A DNA stretch of 64,000 nt from Spinacia oleracea (lineage: Eukaryota > Streptophyta > Magnoliopsida > Caryophyllales > Amaranthaceae). Of this stretch, positions 19,920-46,600 are shown piece by piece. The stretch spans positions 62,001-126,000 of the forward strand of contig NC_079490.1 in the NCBI RefSeq assembly GCF_020520425.1, given 5' to 3'. Both the position numbers and the translations under genes were made by a program. Under the pieces are notes generated by a model. The model did no database searches. It saw only the letters and a program-made list of their open reading frames with translations, and was not told where the DNA came from. The stretch's first letter is position 1. Each line of letters starts with the position of its first letter.

Positions 19920-20197
19920 GCTGCTATGGTATCCTTTCTCATTAAGATAGGTTTCCCTTGAACTTTAGCATGATATTCACACCCAAACACAATTTTCTTC
20001 ACGTAAATGTCAGGGGTTTCTATATCAAGTTTCTCGAAAGATCCTATGTTGGTATACTTGGAAAGAAACATTTTATTCCTGAAATAAACAATTCCATGTC
20101 TCACTAACGATTTTCCAGCCAAATCATAAACAAAGTTCAATAATGCAATAAGTTTGGTGGAAGCAAACAATTCTTTATGCACATTTAAATGTAACAT
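19920..20197 (-). pseudogene. Unrecognised ORF fragment cut by the Tat LTR
   Basis: On the minus strand a frame of about 90 codons starts MLHLNVHKELFAST and runs into the Tat LTR boundary after KDTIAAV, so the original frame was interrupted by the insertion. It lies on the inner side of the minus-strand chromovirus LTR, about 620 bases from its primer site, but does not look like a Ty3/gypsy gag. I do not recognise the family. It could be a captured fragment or part of another old element. Confidence 0.35.
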
Positions 20198-20813
20198 TAA
20201 ACAATTAGCACACGCACGTACATAACAATCAATTTCTTATGCTAGCATTGACTAGCTACTAATGCACATATAATTCTATCTTATATGCCCTTCTTATACT
20301 ACCCATCTCTCATAAACTAAAGTATTGAAATAGTTTAAATAACAAAGTAAAAGGACGATAATATAATAAAATTATAACATAGAATAAAAATATAAAATAA
20401 ATAAAGTAAAATAAATTAAGGAAATGCGTAGCGAATAAATTCGAAAATAAAGTTATTAATTCGAAGAAGATTTATATATTTTTTTTTTTTTTTTAAATAA
20501 CGAATTCTAACTCTTGAAACAATTTAAAAAAAAAATTGAACTTCTAAAAAAAATTGTACTCATTTTTGAATAATAAATAATAAGAAAAAGAATAAAAATT
20601 TCGAAAGTCACTTTAATTCGAGTAAATAATTTGATTCCGAACTTAAATAAGAAATATTATATACTTTCAAACAAGAGAAAAGGAAATCTGCCCCCCCCAA
20701 AAAAAAAGTACCAATTTTTGAACACTATACTACGTAGAAGCTCGATTTTTAAGAAATTTATTTTAAATAACTAGATAGTTAGGCGCCTAAAAATTTATTA
20801 AAGTAAAACCTTA
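20198..20813. other. AT-rich leader between ORF fragment and chromovirus PBS
   Basis: Very AT-rich, with homopolymer runs of T (about 20479), C (about 20691) and A. No gene seen. By position it is the 5' leader of the minus-strand chromovirus. Confidence 0.45.
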
Positions 20814-20827
20814 GCTTCTAGATACCA
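20814..20827 (-). other. Primer binding site, tRNA-iMet-like
   Basis: On the minus strand the LTR end is followed by AAG and then TGGTATCTAGAAGC, a variant of the usual TGGTATCAGAGC initiator-Met primer site. Confidence 0.7.
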
Positions 20828-20830
20828 CTT

Positions 20831-23800
20831 TGTAACACCCCGACAATTCCCTCTTTTCTAAAATAACCTTTTTATATAAAACGTAGAGAATTATCAAGGC
20901 ATTATCGCCCGTGTGAAAACGTATCGGCTTATTCAGAATTTTGCAGCGGAAAACATAATAACTAACTTTAATAATTTAAATAAGTCAACTACGGAATAAA
21001 ATCTAAAACCAACCGACAAAACAAAGTCAACGTAATTAATTAAAACAAAGTTCGAGTCTCTTTAAAACAGGCCAAACAAATTCAACATCAAACTTAAAAC
21101 AAAACAATTTAGTAACTACACAGCTCTTCAATCCCGAACCCCATGATGCATCACCTTCAAACCTGTAATGGACGATGCTTATTGATCCCTAGAGACTGCT
21201 CACCAAGATTGGGTCATCACAGGATCAATAAGGCATAGCCATGATCAACATGCACAAACAAAGCACGTAATCAGCAAAGCTGAGTACTACATACTAAAAC
21301 AATAATAATCCTAACATGATACTATTAACGAACAACCCTAACATGATACTAATGAACATAAACAAGGGCAGAAAAAACATGATAATTTGACGACCATACT
21401 TAACTAGACTAGGCTAGACTGGACTTTAATAACAATAATATTATTTTAGTTGAAATAGACAATGGACCGAGTTTTCTAGCTAGAGGCTTCACTAAGGAAG
21501 ACGAGGTACGGGCGCGACTCCGTAACCTCAGTGACCTGCGATATCGAGGAACGTTTGAATAAAAATAGGACACGGTGATCAATCCGGTCCGAATTAAAGG
21601 CCATGGGCTACCACCATGAACCCCAACTCCTGTTTGTCCGTCACTTTAGACGTGCACAGTCTAAAGCTATTACTACTCAGTTTCACTTTACATGATTTAC
21701 AAATTGACACCCTGTTATGACTCAACAATCACATAAGGCATACAATCCACATTTATTTACAACTGTTTTTATCTTGGAATTAAGTAAGTGATCACAAAGG
21801 CATCAAACAAGACTCATTCCAATTAACTCCAATCCTTCCTTTAATACTGATCAACCCTGTATATGGGTATAAGGTTTCAACTTACTAAATGAGGTCCTCG
21901 GCCCTCATAAAGTAGTGAAAAGCTAAAAGGGAACAACAATCCACTGATCTGAATTATATACAAAGTAATCTAGTGTTCCCAATCAAACATGTTTGTATCA
22001 ATCATCCATACTAACATGCTATCATCCTCAAAATGCAATATAGGTTCAATATGTCTAACTAACAGTATTAAACATGCAATATTCAACCTGACTAAATTCA
22101 TCAACGATATCAACATAACCAAGTTCATCAACAATTCAACATGGTTTCAACAATTAACACACATTCCAAGCACACAGGTATGTACGTACCTTGTGTAAAC
22201 AAACTGATAGGCCACTTTAACACTTTCAAAAGTCGCCTAAAGAGAATTCTCCGCCTAAACAATCCAACAAGTAATCTCAATCAATTTCTAATCATTGACA
22301 ACCACAATAAAGCATTCTAAATGCATCCTAAACATATTTAGAACTTTCCTAAATATCAAAACTTGAACATTTGCTTTCGTAGCATCATAATTATTGAACT
22401 AGTGGTTGAAATTCGTTGAAAACTGTTTGCAATCATCGTATTTTAAATTTTCAGCAATATAAACTCATTTGAAAACTTCACCAAGGTCCATCTACGTTCC
22501 TAGTACCTCAAAACAATGAATTTAATAATCCATACTCAACCTACCATGATTTACAATCATAAAAACCTTGAATTTCACACTTTAAACAATCAAAATTCAT
22601 ATTTCAAAGTAATTTGATAATCTGAAAATTAGTAACTTTATTATATAATTTGCATAATCTGAAATTTATAATTTAAATTACAAAAATCATCACTTTAATT
22701 CAAGAAACATAATTCAAATTAATGAAACATAATTCAAATTAATAAATCATAAATAAGCCATAACTTATAATTCAATCAACCAAAACTTGAAATTAATTCG
22801 TTTATAAACTCAACCAACATCTGAAAATCATGTTCAAACCATAAAAATTATGAATTTAATATCAAGAACATAATTTAAATTAACAATTATAATTAATTAA
22901 AATAATTAGTTACTTAGGGTTTAAGAAATAACCAAAGAGAGAGGAAGAGGAAGTGTTGGCCGGCGGCAAACAACACACGGCAGCGGGCCTGGCGGCGGCA
23001 GGGCTGGGCGACGCGGTGGTCGGCAATGGTGGTTGCGTGTTCGAGCAAGAAACACCGAAGAAAGGCAAGGCTGCTTGCGTGCGTGGAGGAGAAGGAGAGA
23101 GGCCGACTGGGCAGGGCAGCAGCGGCTATGCGGGTGGTGCGGCGCAGCGTGCAAGGGAACGACGAAGGTGGCTGATGGTCCTCGGTGGTGGCTGTGCGAA
23201 AATAGAAGACCCGATTAAGGAGGGAGGAGGAGTGATAAACGGAAAGGGAACGAAGGAGAAGAGAAGGTTGGCTTACCAGACGAACGGTGGAGGAACAGGG
23301 ATGCCGACGGCGGCGGCTCGAGCTCGACGGCTCGAGCTCGACGGCTCGACGGCTACGGCGCAACAAGAACTCAATGAGAGGTTTTGGGGTTCTGAGGGTG
23401 AGAGTTTCACGAGAGGAGTTTCATGAGAGGAGTGAGTTATGGGTATGAGAGTTTTTTTTTTTGTTTTTTTTTGTTTTACGTGAAAAGCAATGAGAGGGAA
23501 GTATGGGTTTATTTATTTGGGCTTCACCAATTTGGGCCAAGATTAGGATTTAGTTTAGTACTTGAATCTAAAATCGATTAAGATTGCTTTCAAATTTCAA
23601 ACGTGTTTTTGTAATTCAAATTCTTTTCAACATAAATTCTAAAATTATTTTTGATTGCCCAAACCGTTAAAATATTTAGAATATATTTAAATAGAATTAA
23701 ATATGCATTAAATATATAAATATAATAACGTTCAAAAATCGTTTAATATTTAGAACGTACTTAAAATAAAATAAATATACGTTAATTATATATTTATTAC

Positions 23801-23882
23801 TAAAATTCATAAATTCTATTTAATTATAGATAATATACGTTAAAATATATTAATAAACTTTATAAATTTACGGGGGATTACA
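20831..23882 (-). repeat. Chromovirus (Tekay/Del-like) 5' LTR, 3052 bp
   Basis: On the minus strand it starts TGTAATCCCCCG (23882) and ends CGGGGTGTTACA (20831). The ends are TG...CA and the length of about 3 kb fits Tekay/Del elements, as does the primer site just inside. It interrupts a copia RNase H gene on its right. Most of it is AT-rich, but 22940-23430 is GC-rich and shows long frames on both strands that I regard as by-products of composition. The 3' LTR is not in the window. Confidence 0.78.
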
Positions 23883-24143
23883 CAATCTGCTATCCACATA
23901 GCCAAAAATCCAGTTCATCATGAATGGACCAAACATATTGAACTGAACTGTCATTTTACGAGCGATAAAGTCCTAAAAGGCCTAATAGAATTAACTTATG
24001 TTCCTACCACTGATCAACTAGTTGATGTTCTAACTAAGGTGTTGTCTTCTCCACACCATTTTAATTTGCTGTCCAAGCTAGGTATGCTTCCTCTTGAACC
24101 AGTCCCTAGCTTGAGGGGGGTATTGGAGTATATAATAGGCTAA
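23883..24143 (+). pseudogene. Copia RNase H C-terminus, cut by chromovirus LTR
   Basis: The frame starts at the LTR junction with QSAIHIAKNP. It continues HHEWTKHIELNCHF and YVPTTDQLVDVLTK to the typical end SKLGMLPLEPVPSLRG and a stop at 24141-24143. This is the end of a Ty1/copia polyprotein. Upstream parts are displaced left by the later nested insertions. Confidence 0.9.
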
Positions 24144-24550
24144 TGCTACTGATCAAGCTGCTGTTGATCAGGTTGATCACAACAAACACAACAACAAACA
24201 AAACCAACAGTTAATCAATAGTTTGCTGGCTAAGTTGTTTGACTTGGAGGATCAAGATGCATGAATTAGTGACATGGCAGCTCACCAGACAGATTGATGA
24301 CATGTACTAGTTTGTTATAGGTTGTACAAGTTAGTTATAACTGACTTCTTGATCTCATACATCAGCTTTGTATTACAAACAAACACAATCATATAAATAG
24401 ACTGTTGTACTCTTGCTTCTGTTTGTAATAAGATTGATTCTTCTCAATTAATGAAAATGCTCTTTCTCTTTTCTTTCTCTCTAAAACTGAAGTTCTAAAG
24501 TTTAGAACTTCTTCATGTTTGACATGTTGTGTTGTTTTGACCTTTCAATT
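24121..24550 (+). repeat. Copia 3' LTR (approximate bounds)
   Basis: A purine tract TTGAGGGGGG (24111-24120) is followed by TATTGGAGTATATAATAGG, a mutated form of the common copia LTR start TGTTGGAGTATA. The body has a TATA-like ATATAAATAG (about 24393) and the CT-rich end usual for such LTRs. The right boundary is estimated. Confidence 0.6.
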
Positions 24551-24839
24551 AAATTTTCTCGTTGCATTAACCTGTTTAATTAAACGGATAAATGAATCCA
24601 TGACACTTACTTACCACAATAGTGACTTTTAACAAGTTCAATTCCCATCGTGTTGTCCAGTAGTGTCAAATTTGGCCAACTCTTAAGGGAAATATAGTGG
24701 GTTGAACGGCCCATATGAAGAAAATTTAAGATACGATAAAATAAAATGTGTTATAGGCCCAAAATAAGTCTGTGGATATTGGCAAAGTAGTACTCCGTAC
24801 TCCGTAGTAGAGAAGTGTGGAGATAGCGAGGATTTGAAG
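24551..24839 (+). promoter_or_regulatory. Upstream region of the lysyl-tRNA synthetase gene
   Basis: About 290 bases between the old copia LTR and the ATG. It has AT-rich sequence and a GAGAAG-rich leader but no clear TATA box. The gene's proximal promoter must be short or include LTR sequence. Confidence 0.4.
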
Positions 24840-38228
<13,389 letters not shown>

Positions 38229-39419
38229 GAGAGTAATCAGATGTGAACATGGACTTGAGCTGGAATCCAAGGTGTCTATCATGTCATTTTGAACCGCAAG
38301 TGTTCATTCATGGATGCTGCTGCTCTCTGCTCATCTTGTGAGTTTAGTGTCTGGAGAAAATTTAATGGATTTGACAACGAGAATGAGAGTTCATTATCAT
38401 TGTTTCAGGAAATTTTTGGATGTATCACGCTTTTTATATTTACAACTGCACAAAATTCTAATTTAATGAATTAGAGGACGATAGTTGTGCAGAATGAAAT
38501 CAATCGCAAAAAACACAAATTACAAGTAGAGCTGTAGAGGAAGGGAAATCAAACTTATAGTTATATATTACCTCCGTTCCTTAAGGTTGTTTACACTTAG
38601 TACTATTTACCAAAGAAGTAAAAGTTAACAACCAAATAAATTTCCACTTTGACAAAATTACGACAATTGTGATTGAAGTATATGACACTTGTCATGTAGT
38701 GGCATTGTGCATACCCTCTAATGGACGTGTTTAATTTGTGGTTAATCTTTAACGAGGAATTGTTAACCACCAAGGCGCACGAGACATCATTGGTAGACAA
38801 AGTACTCCAGTTATTAATACTCCATTATAATTTAAATTCGTTGGTTAGTAGAGTTATACGAGGTTGAAATCAAGAATGACATTAAGATAAAAATGTGTTT
38901 GAAATTTGATTCAGGTATAAGCTAAACCCACACCTCCTTAACCTCATACACACCTCCTTAACTTCATACGGGGGTTACGGTTTATGTTTCAAACTTTTAA
39001 AAATCATCAAAGAAACACATAATATATATGAAATACAGGTAATAAAAAGAGACCTTATTAAACCATCACCCACCACATACTCCGTATTAACCAGCAGGTC
39101 TTTATGAATTTAAAATACAAAAAATTCGCAAACCAAACACTCATAGACTCATAGTCATAGAGTGTGTTAAATTTGGTGGGGGTACGTATCTCCGTGGAGG
39201 TATTTGAATCACAACGAGTAAAAGAAAGCTCGTTAAGCCGCTCTTCTTCGCAAAACCCAAAACCCACAACCCAGAATCCTTTTTATCTCGTCGAGTATTA
39301 AGTATTTTCCCGGTCGGCTGACAGCCAATAGGCAATATCCTTCCTAAATCCATATCCTGTGATTCATAAACCCTTTGTTTTCGCATTCTCAGGGTTTAAG
39401 CTTTTCCCAAGATCTGCCC
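38229..39419. other. Intergenic: LysRS 3' UTR and ECT2-like promoter
   Basis: No gene seen. A possible Stowaway-like end, ACCTCCGTTCCTTAAGG, lies at about 38570. Close repeats include CACACCTCCTTAAC twice near 38930-38960. The last 200 bases form the leader of the YTH gene. Confidence 0.5.
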
Positions 39420-42400
39420 ATGGCTTCCGTTGCGCCTCCCGCTGATCGTATCCTCTATATTATTCATTTAATTTTCAATCTATTATACTCGTATCTTTCT
39501 CTTGCTTGCTTGCTTTCAGATCTGATTTTGGGTTTTGATAATTTGAGTCTGTTTCGTTTTTATTTTCCTTGACTCAAGCTTTAGAAGCTGCAGGATTGCT
39601 GCAAAACTTGACCTTGGATTCTCAGTCTCAATCCAAAACCACCAATCTAGACTCTGACTCCATTAAAAAGGTAATTAATTTATAGGTTTACTTTGTAATA
39701 TTAAGTGAGTATGATATTTTAGATTTAATTTGAATTCCAGCTTCGAACCCAGAATCTAGACTCTGTAATTAATTTATTAAGTATGATATTTTAAATTTTA
39801 AATTTTAAATTTTAAATTGAATTCAGCTTCCTACTTCTCAAATGGGAACAGTGAACACTCCAAACAATGAGAGATGTGTGACACCGGTGCTGCCTGATTT
39901 TATGGATCCTACTCTATGCTACGTTCCCAATACTTATCATCAACATACGGCTTACTACTATGGTGGTATAAAATCTCATATTTTCTTTTCTTTCCTTTTT
40001 GTTTTTGTTTATGTATATGTTTGTGTTTGTTTTAGCTTATGTTTATTACTTTTAGCTTATGTTTATTACTTTTAGGTTATGATGGAACATGCAATGAGTG
40101 GGATGATTACTCTAGATATATCAACCAAGATGGAGTTGGAGTTGGTCTTGAGATGTCTCCAGTGAGTTTTTCTTTTCTTTTCTTTTCATGTCAACTTACA
40201 ATAGTGCTGTGCCAGTTTCATTGACTTGACCAATGACCACTTCCTTTTGTTCAGGCTGTCTATGGTGACACTGCTTCCATTATGTATCATCACGGCTTTG
40301 GTTATGCTCCCTATGCTCCCTATTCCCCTTCACCTTCACCTGTTCCATCCATGCCACATGAAAGCCATCTCTTTGGTCATCAACAATATCAGTATCCCGC
40401 CCCATATTACCCTCCTCTCACCACCACATGTAGCACCTATACTAATCCACCACCAGCTGTGTCGGTGTCCTCTGCCCCTGCTGTACACACACCTCTTTCT
40501 GTTGAGCCTACCAATACTGTTTCAACTGCCAATACTGTTTCAACTGTCAGGCCTGCATATCAAAACTCAACATACAACATGCCTCCTTATGGGAAACTTG
40601 CTGCCTCTGGTTATCAAGATCCAAGATTTGCTTTTGATGGAATTAGGTCTCCAGTTCCTTGGTTAGATGCCCCTATTTTTGCTGATGGTCACCCTAGGCC
40701 TGTTACTAACAATTCATATCCCTCATCGGTGTCAAATGGCAATGGCCTTGCATCTGCTAGGACTCACAAATTGCAGCCTCATGCTAGTGTCATGGTACAT
40801 TTTGCCTGCCTTGTTTTCTTATGTTTTCTGTTAAGACTATTTTCATTAATTGATTCAAATTCTTTTTCCAACCTTGAATGCTATATAGAGGGACCGGCTT
40901 CTTATATTAGTACGCACGAGTGATACGACATAGTTCTGCTGTATTCTGGATGCAGTATAAGTGTATGACTGCATAACCAATTGGGTAGTGATCAACCTTA
41001 GGATCTTAAAGACTTGTTCTTTTTGTGCAAGTTATGCTGACATGGTTTTTATCCTAGTGCAAGACCACAGGCTTTGACCAATCAGTAATACTCCTGTCTA
41101 TTATTAATTGTCACGGTGTCTAGGCAATCTGTATAAATATTCAATGCAAAATGCTCCAAGTATCCTTTATAATAGTTGTCCCTCTCAGTCTCACCTTCTC
41201 TCCAACACTTCTTTCAAAAAGTGGCATTATAAGAATTCGATTGTACTCTGTAATTATTATAGTTTCAGGAACTTTTTTGAACAGTTAAAGTAATAATTCA
41301 TTTGGCTAATTTTTTTGACGGAGAGTCTTTTATGTTGGTTCGGTACTGCTTTGTATGGTCCTGGCTTGCCTTCTTCCCCCTTAATGTAAAAAAAAAGCAT
41401 TGACCAGTCATGAAGTTATTGGTTATTTACATGCTTAACTTTTCTTCCTACCCTGTGATTGTGATTAGCCAGAATAAGTAGCTATGGAGGAACTGTTTTT
41501 TACTGTTTCAATGGCTTTAAAAATAGTCTTTTGTATATCAATTAATTAATTTCTTATTCTTTTGTAGAGTTTACATCAACCAAGGCCAATGAGTAACATG
41601 GGGATGGCTCAAGGGTATATCAACAGGATGTATCCAAACAAGTTATATGGTCATTATGCTAATGGTGTAAGAGCAGGTTTGGGCTTTGGAAATAATGGGT
41701 ATGATGCACGTGTAAATGGACGTGCGTGGTTTGCAGTTGATAACAGGTTCAAGAACAAGAGTCGAGGTAATGGTTTCTTGGGTTATGGCAATGAGAATAT
41801 GGATGGGTTAAATGAGCTCAACAGGGGACCCAGAGCGAAGGCGTCTAAGAGCATAAGGAGCATTGTTCCTGTTGCATTAGCTGATAGAGGACAGAGCAGC
41901 GGAAACCAGGATGAGAAGGCAAATATGAATATGACTCCTGATAGAGAAGAATATAATTGTCCTGATTTCATGGAAAGTTATACGGAAGCTAAATTCTTTG
42001 TCATTAAGTCCTACAGCGAGGATGACGTCCATAAGAGTATTAAGTACAATGTATGGTCCAGCACCCCAAATGGCAACAAGAAGCTTGACTTAGCATACAA
42101 GGAAGCTCAGCAGAAGTCTAGTGGATGTCCAGTGTTTCTATTTTTCTCGGTAAGAGTTTGGGTTACTTCCTCCTAATGGCTGTAATTTTTGTTTTGTTTT
42201 GTTCTGTTCCTAGGTACTTTGGAATGTACTAATCCTAGAGAAAATTAATGTGTAATGTGTAGGTGAATACTAGCGGGCAGTTTGTTGGTCTTGCGGAAAT
42301 GGTGGGTCCAGTTGATTTTCAGAAGAATGTTGAGTACTGGCAGCAAGACAAGTGGAATGGTAATTTCCCAGTTAAGTGGCACATGGTGAAGGATGTGCCT

Positions 42401-42934
42401 AACAGCTTGTTGAAGCTCATTATCCTTGAAAACAACGAGAACAAACCGGTGACAAATAGTCGAGATACTCAAGAGGTATGCCGTATGTATGTGGGATATG
42501 AATGCTATCTAGTTTTTCTTTCTCCTTTTCCGTTGTTAAAGTATTTATTTAATTTGGGATTGGTGTAGGTTAAGTTGGAGCAAGGTCTTGAAATGCTTAA
42601 AATATTTAAGGAACACACCAGCAAAACTTGCATTTTGGATGACTTTGGGTTTTATGAGGTGCGTCAGAAGACTATCCAAGAAAAGAAGGCTAAGCAGCAA
42701 CAGTTTCATAAGCAGGTATGGGTGCTACTGCTCGTAAAGTTGTCAGTTTTTTAGTTAATAGTCAGGTTTTGTTGTATATTTAAGCAGGCTTTGTTTGGTA
42801 TACAGGTATGGGAAGGGAAGAATTCAGGGGATAAAAATAAAGATGGAAAAGAACAAGTGCACAAGTCAGTTGAGGTTGGCTTAGACTTGAGCAAGGGTGT
42901 TGAGTCGAATGGTGACTCGGACACTGGTGTTTGA
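39420..42934 (+). CDS. ECT2: YTH-domain m6A reader (ECT2-type), 9 exons
   Basis: Exons: 39420-39447, 39579-39670, 39827-39965, 40076-40161, 40255-40794, 41568-42149, 42263-42475, 42569-42715, 42806-42934. They total 1956 bases, 651 aa, all GT-AG and in frame. ECT proteins bind N6-methyladenosine in mRNA in the cytoplasm. The N-terminus [10 protein letters not shown]...LLQNLTLDS matches the ECT2 group. Residues of about 115-430 are a Tyr/Pro/Gly/Asn-rich low-complexity region, typical of phase-separating readers. The YTH domain spans about 436-575 and keeps the three cage tryptophans Trp458, Trp515 and Trp520, with the same spacing (57 and 5) as the cage of Arabidopsis ECT2. A short Lys/Gln-rich helix and an acidic tail follow. 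No truncation is seen. Assignment to ECT2 rather than a paralogue rests on the N-terminus and gene order. Confidence 0.95.
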
Positions 42935-43601
42935 AAATGAAAATGTTGGAGTTGCGAAGATTTGCTGCTAGCAATTTTAATTTTGCAAAGAGTTCCATTT
43001 TCTTTTGCTGGGAAGCTTGGAATAGAAAAGTAGACATTTAAGTGCATCCTTGAAGCACAACTGCACAAGAAGATAGAGAAATATGCCTTGATTGGAGAAG
43101 AATCTAGATAAGACTGGGTCAAAGCATCGTATTGGCCTTGATTTGATTTTGATATGCTGTTGTTAGAGAGTTAGTTATAGGTCTCCGCCTTTAATTCATG
43201 TCACTGTTTGTTTTTTCTCAAAATATATAATAGGGTTGTTTGAAAATTATTGAATAAAATCACATTTTCCATTAACACATAATCTGAATCCAGAAAGTCA
43301 AATCAAGTGTTTTAGATCTTAATTAATACGAAGTACTAAGTAATCTGTAATCTGAATCAGCTGGTACGTCTACTTGGCATCATGGCATGTTTATCTCACA
43401 CAGATAACTTATTTATTAGTTGTCAGATAAGATTACAAAATCAGATAATCCAAAATACAATCAAGTGGAGATTTATTATAAAGTAATAAAAATAAAAACA
43501 AAAATATATAAATGAAAAAGTGGTTGACAGATTAGACGAGTAAATTGCCATTCTCAGACTCATTGTGCTAAATTGCCAATTGTGGAACTGAAACGAAAGC
43601 G
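42935..43601. other. Intergenic: ECT2-like 3' UTR and E1-beta promoter
   Basis: No gene or clear mobile element seen. AT-rich from about 43200. Confidence 0.5.
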
Positions 43602-46600
43602 ATGATGAACGTTCTACGAGATATTGGAAGAGGAAGAGGAATTGGAATTGGCAGAAATGGAAGAGAAATTGGAAGAGGAATTGCAAGAGGAATTGCTTCG
43701 TGTTCATCATCATCATCATCACCATCACTGTTATCATCACTGTCACCGTCACCACCAGGTCCACCACCACCTATCAATGAAAATGAAAATGAAAATCAAG
43801 GAGGAGACGTAAAATCAATGAATCTGTTCTCAGCCATCAATCAGGCTCTTCATATCGCCTTGGATTCCGATCCTCGGTTAGTCAAATTTTCATAATTTCA
43901 TCAATTTCTTCTACTTTAGGGTTCTATAATCACTTGAGATTCTTATGTTTTCGATTACTTGATACAAATGGCAGTGCTTATGTTTTCGGAGAAGATGTCA
44001 GTTTTGGCGGGGTTTTCCGTTGCACTATTGGATTGACTCAACGATTTGGTAGAAACAGGGTTTTCAATACCCCTCTCTGTGAACAGGTACTACTTACCTT
44101 TTGCATTCAATACCTCAGCTACTCACTACTCACCTTTTGCAATCTTCCTCTTTTCATTCATTATCTATCTTGCTACTTGTTTTCCTTCAATATCTCTGCT
44201 ACTGGTTTTCATTCTATTCAATATCTTGCTACTGGTTTTCATTCTATTCAATATCTTGCTACTTGTTTTCCTTCAATATCTCTGCTACTTGTTTTCATTC
44301 TATTCAATATCTTGCTACTTGTTTTCATTCTTATTCAATATCTCTGCTACTAACCTTTTGCATTCTTCCTCTTTTCAATATCACCAGGGCATTGTTGGAT
44401 TTGGCATTGGTCTCGCGGCTATGGTCAATTTTCCACTCTACTTTTTCAATACCAAATAACAATTTTACCTCTCTCTGTCTCACTCTATCACATTACTCTT
44501 TTGTCTCATTCAAGGGTAATCGAGCTATTGCGGAAATTCAGTTTGCCGATTATATTTATCCCGCTTTTGATCAGGCATGCATCTATTCCCATCATCAATA
44601 ACTAATAAGGAATTAAGGAGTAAGTCATCAACTTCTTTTAACAAACTCTATGCTTTCTAGATTGTCAATGAAGCTGCTAAGTTCAGATATCGAAGTGGGA
44701 ATCAATTTAATTGTGGAGGTAAGTGTCTATACCTCTATGCTTTTTTCCCTCAAATCTTTCTCTCTGCGGATCCTTGAATTTTCCTTCTGTTGTTCCAGGC
44801 TTAACAATAAGGGCTCCATATGGGGCTGTTGGCCATGGTGGGCATTATCATTCACAATCTCCTGAAGCTTTCTTTTGCCATGTTCCTGGTATCAAAGTGC
44901 GTCCTTTCTACCCTTGGTGGGCATTGTCATCTACAAATACATACATGGACATGCATACCTAGTTCTGCATCTATATCAGTTTTACCTGTCTCTTACATGT
45001 CTTCTTTGTTCACCAATCTGTTTTCCCTCGAGATTTATTGAATGTTTGCTTCTTATTTTCAATCAGTGAATTTACTGATTTTTTATTTATTAAAGTTCTG
45101 TCATCCAAAAAGTAGAACACGGAGGCTTACTTGATTACGTGTTGTTTTTAGCTCAACTTTCCAATTGTGAACTTTTAATTGGCTCAACTATAACAAGAGT
45201 CTGAAGTCTCATCTATATTAGTTGTTGAGTGGTCGTCTCTCTGAAGTAACCTTGTATTATAGGAATATTTTGTGGGGTAGCCGTCTTTTTATTTATTGGC
45301 ATATCATCTGATATATGCTAACACATTCCAAAGGATCTCACAGGGTATGTGGTCTCTGATAAGTTCAATATAGTCTTAGCTCAGATAAATTTGGTTGAGC
45401 GTGAATAAGTACGGCTCACCTGAGCAACACTATAATCGCAAATAGGCGATGCTGCTAAATCATTTAATCATGGTGTTTTAAATAATTTGGTTGATGGTCA
45501 GCCAAATTTCCAGTAGGGACTCTGCGTTTGATGCTTTTTCCTTGTACCATTTATATACGCATGCTTACAAATCATACTCACAAGTCACATGGATATGTAC
45601 TTCCATCGAGTTCTTAATACATTTATGCTCGTGTGGTGTGGGTCCTGCCCATGTATGTAATTATGTACTACGTTTGTAGTGTGTACTTTATGAAGTTAAA
45701 ATCTGTTGAAATCAATAATTTCTCTATTAGGTGGTTGTGCCTAGAAGCCCACAACAAGCAAAAGGGTTGCTCTTGTCAAGCGTACGCGATCCAAACCCCG
45801 TTGTCTTCTTTGAACCTAAGGCATGTCTTTTTTCTTTTTTAAAATGTGTTATTAGCTTTCATAGCTTACCTGATAGAGCCCAATTAATAGCATGCTGCGT
45901 TGGTGGTTTCAGTCTCTTTACCGTGTTGCTGTGGAGAAGGTTCCTGCGAGTGATTACATGTTGCCTTTGTCACGTGCAGAGGTATAATTCCATTATTTCT
46001 AATGTTTGCCTCCAAAATCTGTTTATAATAAAGATGTTTAACCGATTTATAGGTTATGAGAGAAGGGAGTGACATTACACTTGTTGGTTGGGGAGCTCAA
46101 CTGTCTGTCATGGAGGAAGCCTGTATTGAGGCTGAAAAGGTATGTTTCTCAGGTTAACAGAGTTGTGTTAATGGTTTTATAAATCAAGTTAATATTTGGG
46201 CGTTAGTACTATTATAGTGGGAGAGAATACGACAACAACAAAGCCTTATCCCAAAATGATTTGGGGTCGGCTAACATGACCCGTCACGAGGAAGCGTTTG
46301 CGAAACCTGAAGTGAAAAGTATAAAAGATTATGTTTTTTTTTTTTGGTTCTACTACGAGGAGTTCCCACCGCCTTCGGCGAGTGGACTAATCTCCCGCGG
46401 GAGTTTGCATGGGTACCTCGATGGGCAGCATCCCTCCCAGTTGAAGTTTTTTCCATTCCCAAGGCTCGAACCCGAGACCTTGGTTAAGGAGCAAGAGGCC
46501 CTTAACCACTCATGCCAACCTCAATTGGTTTTACAAAAGATTATGTTAAAGAGAGTAAACACGCAAAATTGAGAAAGTGAAGGTGCAGGTAACGAGGCAT

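Noticed and set aside
22914-23426. Overlapping long frames on both strands, rich in Arg/Ser/Pro or Gly/Ala
   Set aside because: They lie inside an LTR in a GC-rich block; composition alone explains open frames on both strands, and no domain is recognised.
20831-23882. Chromovirus LTR as a solo LTR
   Set aside because: A primer site follows its inner end at once and non-LTR sequence continues to the Tat junction, so the internal region is present and cut by the later insertion.
43441-43812. Frames rich in His, Asp or Met opposite the E1-beta first exon
   Set aside because: They are shadows of the Ser-codon repeat (TCATCATCA) in exon 1 of the E1-beta gene.
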